A stretch of DNA of 64,000 bases, taken from positions 22,077 through 86,076 of the forward strand of contig JABANP010000208.1 of assembly GCA_013115135.1 (NCBI GenBank), given 5' to 3'. A model generated the notes under the pieces. It saw only the letters and a program-made list of their open reading frames with translations, was not told the DNA's origin and did not search any database. The position numbers and the translations under genes were made by a program. Origin of the DNA: Perkinsus olseni. Lineage: Eukaryota > Perkinsozoa > Perkinsida > Perkinsidae. Each line of letters begins with the position of its first letter. Within the stretch, counting starts at the first letter, position 1. This document shows positions 10,096 through 18,393 of this stretch, piece by piece.

Positions 10096-11503
10096 TGACG
10101 GCGTCATCGCCGAGAGAGTGATTTCCTATGTGATTGTTTTCTACCATTTTCTGTTTACTTTGGTGTCTGCTGTTTCATCTGCAGAGTTTTTTGTGTAGTT
10201 TGTAAGTTCAGCTATGTCCGCTGGCAGCCTGTCCGTGGCAGGGAGAGGGAGTACGCGAGCCACTTATTCTTGCATGTTTCGTTATACTAGTCGGTCACAC
10301 CGATTCGGTGTGCAGCGGAGATGGTTGGGAAAACAGGTCGCATAATGAACTGGGAAGTGTAATTTACTGTTATCAGCTCAGCTTTTCACACTTGATTGTT
10401 CCGATAAGGGGCTTGCACGTACACCAAGGGAGAGTGGCAGTTTGGTTGGCCGAGGAGTCACTTCTCGGAGTGCCTCGGAGGCGTTCAACAAAGCATAGAT
10501 GTTTTCATCGATGGCACCTTCATCATCACGCCCCGAGCCATTGCACAGACCCTGACTGTCACAGGCTCGCTCGAGCAACAGTTCTTCCAGTTGGGAAATG
10601 CACTGAGATTGGAGTGAGATCTACGAGGCATCTATTTTGCTTGCTCTCTACGAACATGTGGCCTGCATGATATGGCCTTGTTGATTCTCTACCTGCAATA
10701 CGGGTTCATGATAGCGCCGAGAAAACATCATGCCCAAGGCCCTTGGGCCAAGGGCCCCGGAAGTGGCTCTGTCCTATCCAGGCCGCTAGATATGCACTCC
10801 TCCGATGAGGATGCCAATAGCCGAAATGGTTGCATTCAAGCCCGAGTTCATTGTTTCCGTTTCCAATCATGAAGAACCTTTTGTTCGTGATCGTCGAACG
10901 AAACGCTGCGAGAGTGGCGCGGGGCCCGCACGGTGCTGTGAGCACCGCAACTCCGAAGCGTTGTAGAGCATGATCATGTAGGTCCGTGCATTGTTACGGA
11001 TATCTTGTTGCCTTCGAAGCGATGCCACGGCGACGACCGCGGGCCGCCGTAGTACTGTCCGATTACTCCAGAACTCTAGCTTTTAGAGCGTGATTTGCCA
11101 TGGCCCCAGGCCGAACAGATTATAGCGCTCCGCTACTAGCGACAGGCGCTACAACTAGATCGGTGTCTCCCAAATCGCTGACCCCTGATGCCCTCCCACA
11201 ACGAATAATCGTTTGAGCCTTGGGCTCCTGATCACTAAGTAACGCAAGAGCCGTTCTTGTCATAAAACTCGAGGGCCTCTAACCCAGATCCTACGTTGAC
11301 GCTCGAGCGAAAGAGGTACTGTATAATCGCCCTTGAGGAATAGGGGCGAATAGGAGATCTCTGAGCCATCTTCGGCCAATACTCTCTTAATGACTGAAAA
11401 ATAGTGCAGCACTAAAAACAGAAATTGTCACGAGCCCGGGTTAGTACGGGTCGTGAGTGAGATCGGGTATGGACGGGACTACAGTCGTGCCACTACTAAA
11501 GGC
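10096..11503. other. Intergenic region with hairpins
   Basis: No gene is supported. It holds the triplet signature at 10734-10753 and several small inverted repeats (CGGTGCT/AGCACCG near 10930; CACACCGA/TCGGTGTG near 10300). From about 11050 on it is homologous to 17830-18390, the flank of the S41 pseudogene. Length differences between the two flanks include 14-nt palindromic insertions present only in the 17.8-18.1 kb copy. Confidence 0.6.
10734..10753. repeat. X-n-X'-n-X palindromic insertion signature
   Basis: CCAAGG-C-CCTTGG-G-CCAAGG, with both spacer bases as expected for an inverted 8-mer copy. Confidence 0.78.
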
Positions 11504-14203
11504 TCAAGCCTTGTGGTAGACCGGACAGTCGCCGAGACCTGGGAACTGTGGATTCATCCTTAAATGAGTCCAGTTCTTGATGCTGACAATCTCCTCGTGG
11601 ATAGCCGCCCTCTCATCGAGGTTACGAGCCCACATATTCATCTGCTTATGCGGTGGTATAATGTAGAATTGTCGAGGTAGAGATTGTGGCCCAAGCTGGG
11701 ATGTTGGTGTATCCATATCCCACGTGTATCGAGCTCTAGCACTATTGGGGAATGGTATTGGCTTGTTGACCCAAGTGTTGGTATGCCTCTTGGACCAGTC
11801 AGACTCTCCGAAAGTAGCCCAGTAGCCGAGATGACTGGCGATATTCAGTAATGGGGAGGTATTGTCATACTCGAGAACGTCTCCACCTCCAAAGGAGGCG
11901 ACGTCCATCGCCTGATCCTTTAGGCCACCGAAAGTGAAAGCAGTCGCCGCACCTGTGAGCTGCAAAGTCTGCGTAAATAGAGAACAGGCGGAACCGCAGT
12001 TGCCATCAGTCACGAAGGCGACCTCTGTCCAATACTCAGCATCGTAGCTTGGCTGAACGAGGTTCGGCATAACATTCTCAAGAGTATCATAGCAAAACCC
12101 GAATACACTCTCAGTGGAGTAGTTCGAAGGCTTACCCCACGGGAGGACTCGATAGTTGGTGAACTGACTTAGTGGAGGGTCGAATGGCTCGCGAGTTTTG
12201 GGATTTATCAGATCTTCGTTATCAAAGAGGTACCAGCCATACTGCGGAGCCAATTCCGAACCCACCGCTGTTGAGGCATCCAGGAAGAGCCTTTCCTTGA
12301 GGAAGATGTTGAAGAGCCTCGCCCGCTGAGCAGCCGTGCTCTGTGACAATATACCCTCCTCGATCTTCTTCAGACGCGGTACCTCGATGTTCTCCACTCG
12401 AGAATTCTGTGTTGTCTCTGCGTCAGAGAGCAACTGATCGGCGTAGTTGAGGAGGAGGTACAGCTGTTGGAACCTCTCATGAATGAAGGCAGGGTCTCCG
12501 ACCTTATCGACATTCTCGCTGAAGAAGTTGTCGATAGTCTGATTGTAGTTACCTCCAAAAGAGGATACCCAAGATATCCAGTTATCCGTCATGTGTCGAA
12601 CAACAGGGACACAAACTTCATCCACGTTGGGTACTATGTACCATTGCAGAGCGAAAGTTGAGATGACATATCCACCACCATTGGTAGAGACGTCGAATAA
12701 TATTCGAGTCACGTTGTGCTGCCGAGCAAAGTCTTGGACTTCCGAGAAGTTCTCGTAGACGACTGCCGGTAGAGAGAATTCTTCACCCCCGGGGACAAAG
12801 TCTGGGACACTGACAACCACAGTGTCATCTAACAATGAATATTGGTAGCCGGTTCCCTTGATCCACTTATCTTCTTGAGTCACGGGAGTCTTTGTCGCAA
12901 AGAGCACATCATCAACTCGGCTATCAACCTTGTGGGCTAAAATGTCGTCAAATATTTCGTTATTGTAGTCGCCAGCTGAGAAGTCTCCAACAAAATCCCA
13001 CAGAGTGTCACCCTCCTTCTGGTAGAACTCGGTCTCGAACTTCACCGTCCTCTGGAAGAGAGGATTCCAATTGGTCAGCACGTTGTAGAACTGCGCGGTG
13101 ATGACATCGGCTCCAGCGGATTTGCTGTAGTCGCTCAAACGCCCAAGCCAATTTATCGTCTCTGTAGACCCGTCATCATAAGTGACGTTGTGTGGTCCTG
13201 TCGGAGGCTGAAACAAACGCAGGTCCCTGTCTACGGCGGAGCTCACGAAAAAGTGATTGTTGAGTCTCTGGAGGGGGCCCTGGTAGATCCCCAAATACGG
13301 GCCACTTTCGGAGACAGCATCCTGCATCCACTGAAGAACAGGCTTGCCATCCACCTCCACGATAACATCACCCTCCTTGTGCTTAGTCACCGGTGTGCCG
13401 TAGATGAGGGGATAATACGACTCGTCCAAGTCCGGGAAACCGAGAGTTATCACCTGAGCTCCGTCACGCATGCGCGATTCGAAGCGGATGGGCAGCACAT
13501 AGTAGAAGTCTCTGTAGGGCGTATCATACCGTGTGTGGGCGTCGTTCAAACGACTCAATTCGCGCTGTAGAGCGAAGTGGAAGGGAGCCGCTGGGATGCT
13601 CTCACTAAAGAACTTTCTTCGCTCCGCCGGGGTCATCGGGTCCAACACATCTGCGAACTCCCTTATCTTGTCATCAATGGATCCCTTAATGTCAACATCA
13701 AGAGAATGGAGTTTGAATCCGCAGGTGTTGGACTGAATGGATTTGTTCAGCCCGTTGGCGACATCCGTGAAGGCGTAGGTCTCAGTCAAGCCGTACTTCA
13801 GATTGTGGAGGGTGAAGAGAGCGTTGAAATTGGTGATGGTCAGACTGTTGAGACACCTGCTAACATCCTCTGCCTTGGCCCATATGTAATCCTTATTGGC
13901 ATCGTCAGCAAGATGCTCTTGGACCGTCTGACCCCTCGCTGGGTCGAGGAGAGCGCACTCGTCCACAGCAGGGATTGGCGGTGTCGGTATATTAGACGTG
14001 TTCGCAGGGCCGCAGGGAATGGGGGGATGACTGCCGTGACACACCGCACCAGGTCCCACCTTGTAGAACATACAGTAGGAGTCTTCACGCTGCGTCTCAT
14101 CGCGGCAAGCTTGGTCCCATTTTTCGGAATCAGGGGGTTGGCCTTGGACGAGGGACTTCGACACCCACCAGATGGTAACCGAGAAAAGGCGGAGCAAGCG
14201 CAT
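11504..14203 (-). CDS. S41-family (C-terminal-processing-like) secreted protease
   Basis: A single uninterrupted frame of 899 codons. The N-terminus MRLLRLFSVTIWWVSKSLVQ looks like a signal peptide. A PDZ-like stretch EGDVIVEVDGKPVLQW lies near residue 280. The family's nucleophile region is seen near residue 734 as VTDGNCGSACSLF (G--GSA context). The segment ILFDVSTNGGGYVIS near residue 500 is the strand-turn that precedes the active site in S41 enzymes. Fungal and protist secreted S41 proteins of this length exist. The gene diverges from an AP2-type gene copy starting at 15360, sharing about 1.15 kb of upstream DNA, and it has a broken paralog at 18394-20783. It is the only intact S41 copy in the window, and it has no intron although its neighbours do. 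Confidence 0.85.
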   Translation of the reverse strand: MRLLRLFSVTIWWVSKSLVQGQPPDSEKWDQACRDETQREDSYCMFYKVGPGAVCHGSHPPIPCGPANTSNIPTPPIPAVDECALLDPARGQTVQEHLADDANKDYIWAKAEDVSRCLNSLTITNFNALFTLHNLKYGLTETYAFTDVANGLNKSIQSNTCGFKLHSLDVDIKGSIDDKIREFADVLDPMTPAERRKFFSESIPAAPFHFALQRELSRLNDAHTRYDTPYRDFYYVLPIRFESRMRDGAQVITLGFPDLDESYYPLIYGTPVTKHKEGDVIVEVDGKPVLQWMQDAVSESGPYLGIYQGPLQRLNNHFFVSSAVDRDLRLFQPPTGPHNVTYDDGSTETINWLGRLSDYSKSAGADVITAQFYNVLTNWNPLFQRTVKFETEFYQKEGDTLWDFVGDFSAGDYNNEIFDDILAHKVDSRVDDVLFATKTPVTQEDKWIKGTGYQYSLLDDTVVVSVPDFVPGGEEFSLPAVVYENFSEVQDFARQHNVTRILFDVSTNGGGYVISTFALQWYIVPNVDEVCVPVVRHMTDNWISWVSSFGGNYNQTIDNFFSENVDKVGDPAFIHERFQQLYLLLNYADQLLSDAETTQNSRVENIEVPRLKKIEEGILSQSTAAQRARLFNIFLKERLFLDASTAVGSELAPQYGWYLFDNEDLINPKTREPFDPPLSQFTNYRVLPWGKPSNYSTESVFGFCYDTLENVMPNLVQPSYDAEYWTEVAFVTDGNCGSACSLFTQTLQLTGAATAFTFGGLKDQAMDVASFGGGDVLEYDNTSPLLNIASHLGYWATFGESDWSKRHTNTWVNKPIPFPNSARARYTWDMDTPTSQLGPQSLPRQFYIIPPHKQMNMWARNLDERAAIHEEIVSIKNWTHLRMNPQFPGLGDCPVYHKA

Positions 14204-14214
14204 CGTCTTAAATA

Positions 14215-14234
14215 TAAACTGAGTTTATAAAACT
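14215..14234. repeat. X-n-X'-n-X palindromic insertion signature
   Basis: TAAACT-G-AGTTTA-T-AAAACT, one mismatch in the third arm. It lies 12 bp upstream of the S41 start codon and has no counterpart upstream of the S41 pseudogene. Confidence 0.7.
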
Positions 14235-14983
14235 CCCTACGATAGGTCCACAACAACGCAATCATGTAAAGGTTTACCCGAATCCGCTTTCCCAATCAGT
14301 CTTCAAGCCATCGCGCGGCTATCCCGTGTTCCGCGGGGGAAATGCGCGTGCGTGTAACACGCATCATCATCTCCTCACCAGTTTGACCCCACTGCCGCCA
14401 TCATAGTGAGCAGGACGACAACGGCATCAGTATACTTCTACTCCTCTTCTGCGGTTCAGTTAGGTTCCTGAGTTCGGATAGATGAGAATGTCACCGGTCG
14501 AAGTCGTCGAAAGATGCTGACCGAAGCATAGGTCACGAGGAGACAGAGCATCTCCTCAGAGCACGTCACGTTTGTGTGGGCAAGTGCGCCAGCTTGTGCG
14601 TCACCACCCTCAACTGCCCCGTTGTATCCCGTGGTTCCTGTTTCATTGAAGGAGAGAACATCGCCGGCACATCCTCTACAGCACCAGTTTCCTGGAGTTA
14701 CCGAGATGGCAACTGTGAGTAGCCATGTTCGACGGGCCACGAGGCGATTCCGAAATTCTTCCGTTATAAATCATCGTTGACAGTTTGTGGCACAAACTCT
14801 GTGCGGTGAGCAATGTGTACGCGCGTGACATGAAGGTCTTCTCGCGCGGCTCGGAGCGCTTGCTTTTAAAGCAAGCAGGCATCGCAAAGCAATGCTTTGC
14901 GATCTCCACGTCGTCGGCTCTGAAATCTGGAAGTTATCAGGTGGGAAGAGTCATCTCAGGAGACCCTCATCAAGGGATGGAGC

Positions 14984-15003
14984 TTAGGTGATCTAAGTTA
15001 GAT
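14984..15003. repeat. 14-nt palindromic insertion, shown by comparison with a paralog
   Basis: TTAGGT-G-ATCTAA-G-TTAGAT. The homologous site near 21553 reads TTAGATCAG without the extra 14 nt, so the insertion is polymorphic between the two copies. Confidence 0.82.
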
Positions 15004-15378
15004 CAGAGTCGGATCATCACACTCTGAAGTTCGCAATCTGAACTTGATTCGATGCGCAAGTACATAACTGTTGGCTTGCGCGCCAGATTCGCTTTCTCCG
15101 AGCGAACGAATCTAGTCCTTGTGACGCAGCATTCGAGAAAGCTTCTCGAATGTTGCATCAGAATGATGAGCATCGGCGAAATCTTGTGACAAGATATCTG
15201 TCGTCTTGTTGCTTGTGAAAACTGCTAAGTATCCTATCGTTTAGTTCACTATAGATAATCGGGTTTGCTCTGCAGTCAGCTGCAGTGAGCCGGCTATGAA
15301 TGATGACAATGTCGTAGACTTGGCATTCTCAAAATCACCGCGAGTGTGTTTACTCGTAAATGGAAAACGATCGAGGGA

Positions 15379-15398
15379 GTAGGATTTCTACTGTAGGA
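15379..15398. repeat. 14-nt palindromic insertion in exon 1 of the AP2 pseudogene
   Basis: GTAGGA-T-TTCTAC-T-GTAGGA. The copy at 21890 has the same flanks and is exactly 14 nt shorter here. The insertion shifts the reading frame. Confidence 0.85.
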
Positions 15399-15469
15399 AC
15401 CAACAACTCCCTGAAGGACAACTCGAAGTTCGATTGATCGAGGAAACCGAATGGGATACCGATACCGTA

Positions 15470-15489
15470 GGGCAGTCTGCCTTAGGCAA
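15470..15489. repeat. 14-nt palindromic insertion at a splice donor
   Basis: GGGCAG-T-CTGCCT-T-AGGCAA. In the two other AP2 copies GGCAG is followed directly by the intron donor GTGAGA. Here 14 nt intervene and then GTAAGG follows. Confidence 0.78.
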
Positions 15490-15732
15490 GTAAGGAAATA
15501 GTGGCGGCGGTCGGGGTGCCATACTTGACTACTACAGAAAATCGGATACTGGAATCGATGTTGCATGTCACATAGAAGAGTCAGCCGTGATGAGCTAGGC
15601 CTATGCTGTCTACCTTCCCTCCTCACTAATACTGATCTTATAGAGGCCCACGCCGTGAGAGACCCTTCGGTAGGGCTGGGCTCCCGAGTCCGTACGAGAG
15701 GAGGTGCATCAGGCCGGCTGTCTTCATGGTGG

Positions 15733-15752
15733 GGAGATTATCTCCTGGAGAT
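15733..15752. repeat. 14-nt palindromic insertion in exon 3 of the AP2 pseudogene
   Basis: GGAGAT-T-ATCTCC-T-GGAGAT, perfect. The copies near 22238 and 25500 read a single GGAGAT followed by ACCCTACC. Confidence 0.88.
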
Positions 15753-15940
15753 ACCGTATTTTGTGGAAGTCAAACCTTGTTATGAGGTCGGCGTAGGCTC
15801 CATCTTAGCAACTCCGTTGGTAGTAATTTTCAGTACATTTCCTGAAGTTACCAGAAATCCATTGTAGAAACATTGCTACTCATGGCCCGGAATCGAATCA
15901 CCGTGGAAGACATCCTCAACGGACAAGAAGGCCCGGCAAC

Positions 15941-15990
15941 GGATCCAATGGGTGCTACGGATCAGCGGATCCAATGGGTGCTACGGAGCA
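15941..15990 (+). repeat. 26-bp tandem duplication
   Basis: Two adjacent copies of a unit beginning GGATCCAATGGGTGCTACGG, in the decayed AP2 copy. The other AP2 copies have one unit at this place. Confidence 0.8.
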
Positions 15991-16212
15991 TCCACGTTGT
16001 TAACCGGCTAGGCACAGACCGTGCAGCACAGTTAACACTGGATGCTTCCCGAGTCAACTCAAATCGCTCATCGACGAATGCGTAGGGCTCGAGAACGTGG
16101 ACGGTAAGTTGGAGCGTCCCGTTGTGACTGACGGGTCTGGGCGAGGAGGATACCCGGAAAGGGTCAGTGCCGCGCGATGACCGCTCCCAGTCGTGGTCCG
16201 GAATGACTCGTC

Positions 16213-16232
16213 CCATTGCCAATGGGCCATTC
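16213..16232. repeat. X-n-X'-n-X palindromic insertion signature
   Basis: CCATTG-C-CAATGG-G-CCATTC. The two other AP2 copies read TCGTCCCATTGGG at the corresponding position, without the extra arms. Confidence 0.72.
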
Positions 16233-16593
16233 AATGAAACGAGATTCTGTGGGTTATGGAATCTCTCAAGTATCCCAAGTTTGGGTGCGCGGGATGGGCC
16301 TAACCGATGAGCACGACCAATGGCTGCGAGCCCCCCCCCCCACGATGGCCCTGAGTCACGGTGAAAAACAACCATTGAAGGTCCAATGGTGAACTATCGG
16401 TTCCCAGTGAATCACGGGCCGTGATTGTCACTGTCAGTTACTGTACTCACTAGAATTGTATAAGTTCGCTGAGGAAATAAACTTGAGCTCCACACCGCCC
16501 GATCCTCACGTGGTCGCCGCCTGTATGGCGGCTCGCCGAAACGAGTAATTGCGATGGGTTTTGTCGTAAGGTCACCGGAATGATGCCAAGATG

Positions 16594-16613
16594 GCGATTA
16601 AATCGCCGCGATT
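16594..16613. repeat. X-n-X'-n-X palindromic insertion signature
   Basis: GCGATT-A-AATCGC-C-GCGATT, perfect, with both spacer bases as expected for an inverted 8-mer copy. Confidence 0.8.
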
Positions 16614-16730
16614 TGGTGGCAACAAATTGACGCTGGGTGGGTTCCGGCTTTGAAGGTTCATGACGATGTTGATCAACGCCGTTGAAATCCTTGGCTAGTT
16701 GAGGTTCATCAACTTCTCGTTTGTGGTTTT

Positions 16731-16750
16731 CAGAATTATTCTACTAGAAT
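16731..16750. repeat. X-n-X'-n-X palindromic signature (weaker)
   Basis: CAGAAT-T-ATTCTA-C-TAGAAT, one mismatch in the first arm. The spacer bases do not fit the inverted 8-mer rule, so this may be an old or chance case. Confidence 0.5.
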
Positions 16751-17005
16751 CTCCCACGACAGCGGCATTGCCCGTAACATGTATTAGCTCGTTTTAACTC
16801 AAGAACACGCGAAAAGTGGTATTGAAGAAACTCTGAGCTAGTTATACGCCCAAAACGTCAATGAGAAGATATTGGCGAACTAAATTTTTGTTACTAGACG
16901 GGTTTATAATGATTCATTGTTCAAAACAGCCAGGTAAGGCGAAACATCTTCAGGGAAATGTTCAAACATTAGCAGCAGCAGCAGCAGCAGAGAGTAGGCC
17001 AGAGG

Positions 17006-17197
17006 TCAGCGTGGGGTACCGCAGTAACAGCCCTTGTCCGCGTGCCCGAGACATTGATGATAGTGCTGAAGGCATACCCCGTTACAGACACTCCCACCAC
17101 AGAAAGCCAGAGCACGGAGTTGGGCATGGCACGGTTGCGGGCCAGATAGCAGGGCGAAGCAGATAATAGTGACAAGGGAGAGGTAGGTCTGAACCAT
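17006..17197 (-). CDS. Small secreted cysteine-rich peptide (hypothetical)
   Basis: A 63-codon frame with a clear signal peptide (MVQTYLSLVTIICFALLSG, then a likely cleavage near HAQ) and a mature part of about 37 residues with six cysteines spaced C-x4-C-x3-C-x6-C-x7-C-x-C. The order signal peptide plus compact cysteine framework is typical of small secreted disulfide-rich proteins, but it matches no family I can name. No intron is needed. The frame is short and has no paralog here, so it could be chance. No function is assigned. Confidence 0.45.
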   Translation of the reverse strand: MVQTYLSLVTIICFALLSGPQPCHAQLRALAFCGGSVCNGVCLQHYHQCLGHADKGCYCGTPR

Positions 17198-17889
17198 ATT
17201 AATGATAACTTGTGAAGGACAGCTGCCAGCCCAACCCAGTCACTCACAACACTAGGCCACTGAGTGTGGAAGGTCCAAAACTCGTGGAGTAAACTGTGTA
17301 TGCTATACAAGTTCTTAAAGGACTTTAATTTCAAGCGTGAATGCCGCCATCGCACGGACCCTCATCAAGGCACTTCATTCGGCACTGCCGAATCTGCAGC
17401 ACGCAGAGGCACTGTCGCGTCACCACGGGACAGCATGGGACATGTCCCTCGGGATTGGCGGGAGCGGACGGGAAGGGCAGCAAGTTGCTGCCAGCAACAG
17501 CTCATAGCATTCGAACAGAGCGGATCCCCACGATGCGGAGGTTAAACCTCTGAGGTTGGGAGGCAGCGTATTGCTCTGCTCCGACCTGTTCAACTTCGCC
17601 AGGTCAGAGCCAGCAACTGGCCAGGCCAGTCTCACCTTGTCTTTGCTGCCAATTGGTAGTTGTCAGCCACCACTGCTCAGTAGGACACGAGGGAGTCGCT
17701 CGACTTCATATTCGAGTAGTTTGAGTATGTAGTCGGGCAACTGAGTTTGAATCAACCTGGGTCGAGTCCGCAGTCTCTAGTCAAGCTAGGATGCCCTTCC
17801 CAACCATCTGCTACGTTAGCTTATGGCGCCCTTAATACTGTCCCGATTACGCGCCTGTTCAGAGCGTGATTGGCCATGATCTTAGACCC

Positions 17890-17923
17890 AACAGAAATTC
17901 TGTTACAGAATCTGTTGAAAAGA
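17890..17923. repeat. Two nested 14-nt palindromic insertions (28 nt in total)
   Basis: Inner event: ACAGAA-A-TTCTGT-T-ACAGAA (17891-17910). Removing its 14 nt restores an outer event: AACAGA-A-TCTGTT-G-AAAAGA. The homologous site near 11120 reads AACAGATTATAGC and is exactly 28 nt shorter. Confidence 0.85.
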
Positions 17924-17952
17924 TGATAGCACGCCGCTCCTAGCGACAGTCG

Positions 17953-17972
17953 CCACAAGTTGTGGCCCACAA
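17953..17972. repeat. 14-nt palindromic insertion, shown by comparison with a paralog
   Basis: CCACAA-G-TTGTGG-C-CCACAA, followed by CTAG. The homologous site near 11150 reads CTACAACTAG, exactly 14 nt shorter. Confidence 0.88.
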
Positions 17973-18037
17973 CTAGTTCAGACTCGGGACTTCCGAGCCC
18001 CTCCATTGCTAACGACAATCGTTAACTCCCGATGCCT

Positions 18038-18057
18038 TGCCACTTTGGCAGTGCCAC
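18038..18057. repeat. 14-nt palindromic insertion, shown by comparison with a paralog
   Basis: TGCCAC-T-TTGGCA-G-TGCCAC, one mismatch in the middle arm. The homologous site near 11195 is 14 nt shorter (GATGCCCTCCCACAAC). Confidence 0.82.
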
Positions 18058-18393
18058 AACAAATGATCGTTCAAACATTCGGTTTTCTGACCACTTGGTA
18101 ACGCAAGAGCCACTCTTCCAAGTCGATGGCCTCTACGACAGGTTCAGCGTTTACGCAAAACTTTGAAAGTTTCGCGTAAAGTTCAACTCTCGCTGGAGAA
18201 AGACGTAATGTATAATGGCCTTTAGGGGTAGGGCGCAAATTAGAGATTTATGAGCCATGTTCAGCTACGGCTCTCTTAATGACTGAAAAAATGGTGCACC
18301 ACTAAAAAATAGAAATCTGCACGAGCCCCGGTTTGTACGGGTCGTGCGTGAGATTGAGCATGGACGGGACTGCAGTCGAACCACCATTAGGGC

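Larger units (their letters stand above)
14204..15359. other. Divergent upstream region, rich in perfect hairpins
   Basis: This separates the S41 start (14203) from the AP2 copy start (15360) and is homologous to 20784-21889. It contains many perfect inverted repeats: GCTTGCTTT/AAAGCAAGC near 14862, ATCGCAAAGC/GCTTTGCGAT near 14890, CATTCGAGAA/TTCTCGAATG near 15130, and the triplet signatures at 14215 and 14984. Several are missing from the paralogous region. Promoters for both genes must lie here, but no defined core motif is seen. Confidence 0.6.
15360..16210 (+). pseudogene. Decayed 5' part of the twin-AP2 gene (first copy)
   Basis: Homologous to exons 1-4 of the gene at 25158-27739. The ATG context (TTACTCGTAAATGG) and most of exon 1 match the copy at 21890. 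A 14-nt palindromic insertion (15379-15398) shifts exon 1 and leads to a TGA, and another (15470-15489) sits exactly at the exon 1/intron 1 boundary. Exon 2 is conserved (RVSRDELGLCCLP), and exon 3 carries a third 14-nt insertion (15733-15752). Exon 4 homology (AQLTLDA, ending GGYPER-like) fades after about 16210 at another triplet signature. The AP2 domains are absent. It lies downstream of the divergent S41 gene. Confidence 0.8.
16233..17005. other. Intergenic region
   Basis: No gene is supported. It contains a run of about 12 C near 16330, two triplet signatures (16594 and 16731) and a CAG run at about 16969-16991. Confidence 0.5.
17198..18393. other. Intergenic region between duplicated blocks
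   Basis: Short frames only, none recognised. From about 17830 it is homologous to 11050-11500, the downstream flank of the intact S41 gene, and carries four 14-nt palindromic insertions (two of them nested) that the other copy lacks. Confidence 0.5.

Noticed and set aside
10734..10753. Rho-independent-type terminator at the CCAAGG hairpin
   Set aside because: No T-run follows and bacterial terminators are not expected in this eukaryotic DNA. It fits the triplet insertion class instead.
13577..14230. Long plus-strand frame opposite the S41 gene (217 codons), and a 320-codon one at 19769-20731
   Set aside because: Both are antisense shadows of the conserved S41 coding strand. The two copies share them only because the sense strand is conserved, and they contain no recognisable domain.
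16969..16991. CAG run as a meaningful repeat expansion
   Set aside because: Only about seven units, outside any supported exon. Ordinary microsatellite.
18150..18185. Another 14-nt unit around AAACTTT-G-AAAGTTT
   Set aside because: It is an odd palindrome with longer arms, and the length difference from the paralog is about 35 nt, not a multiple of 14.
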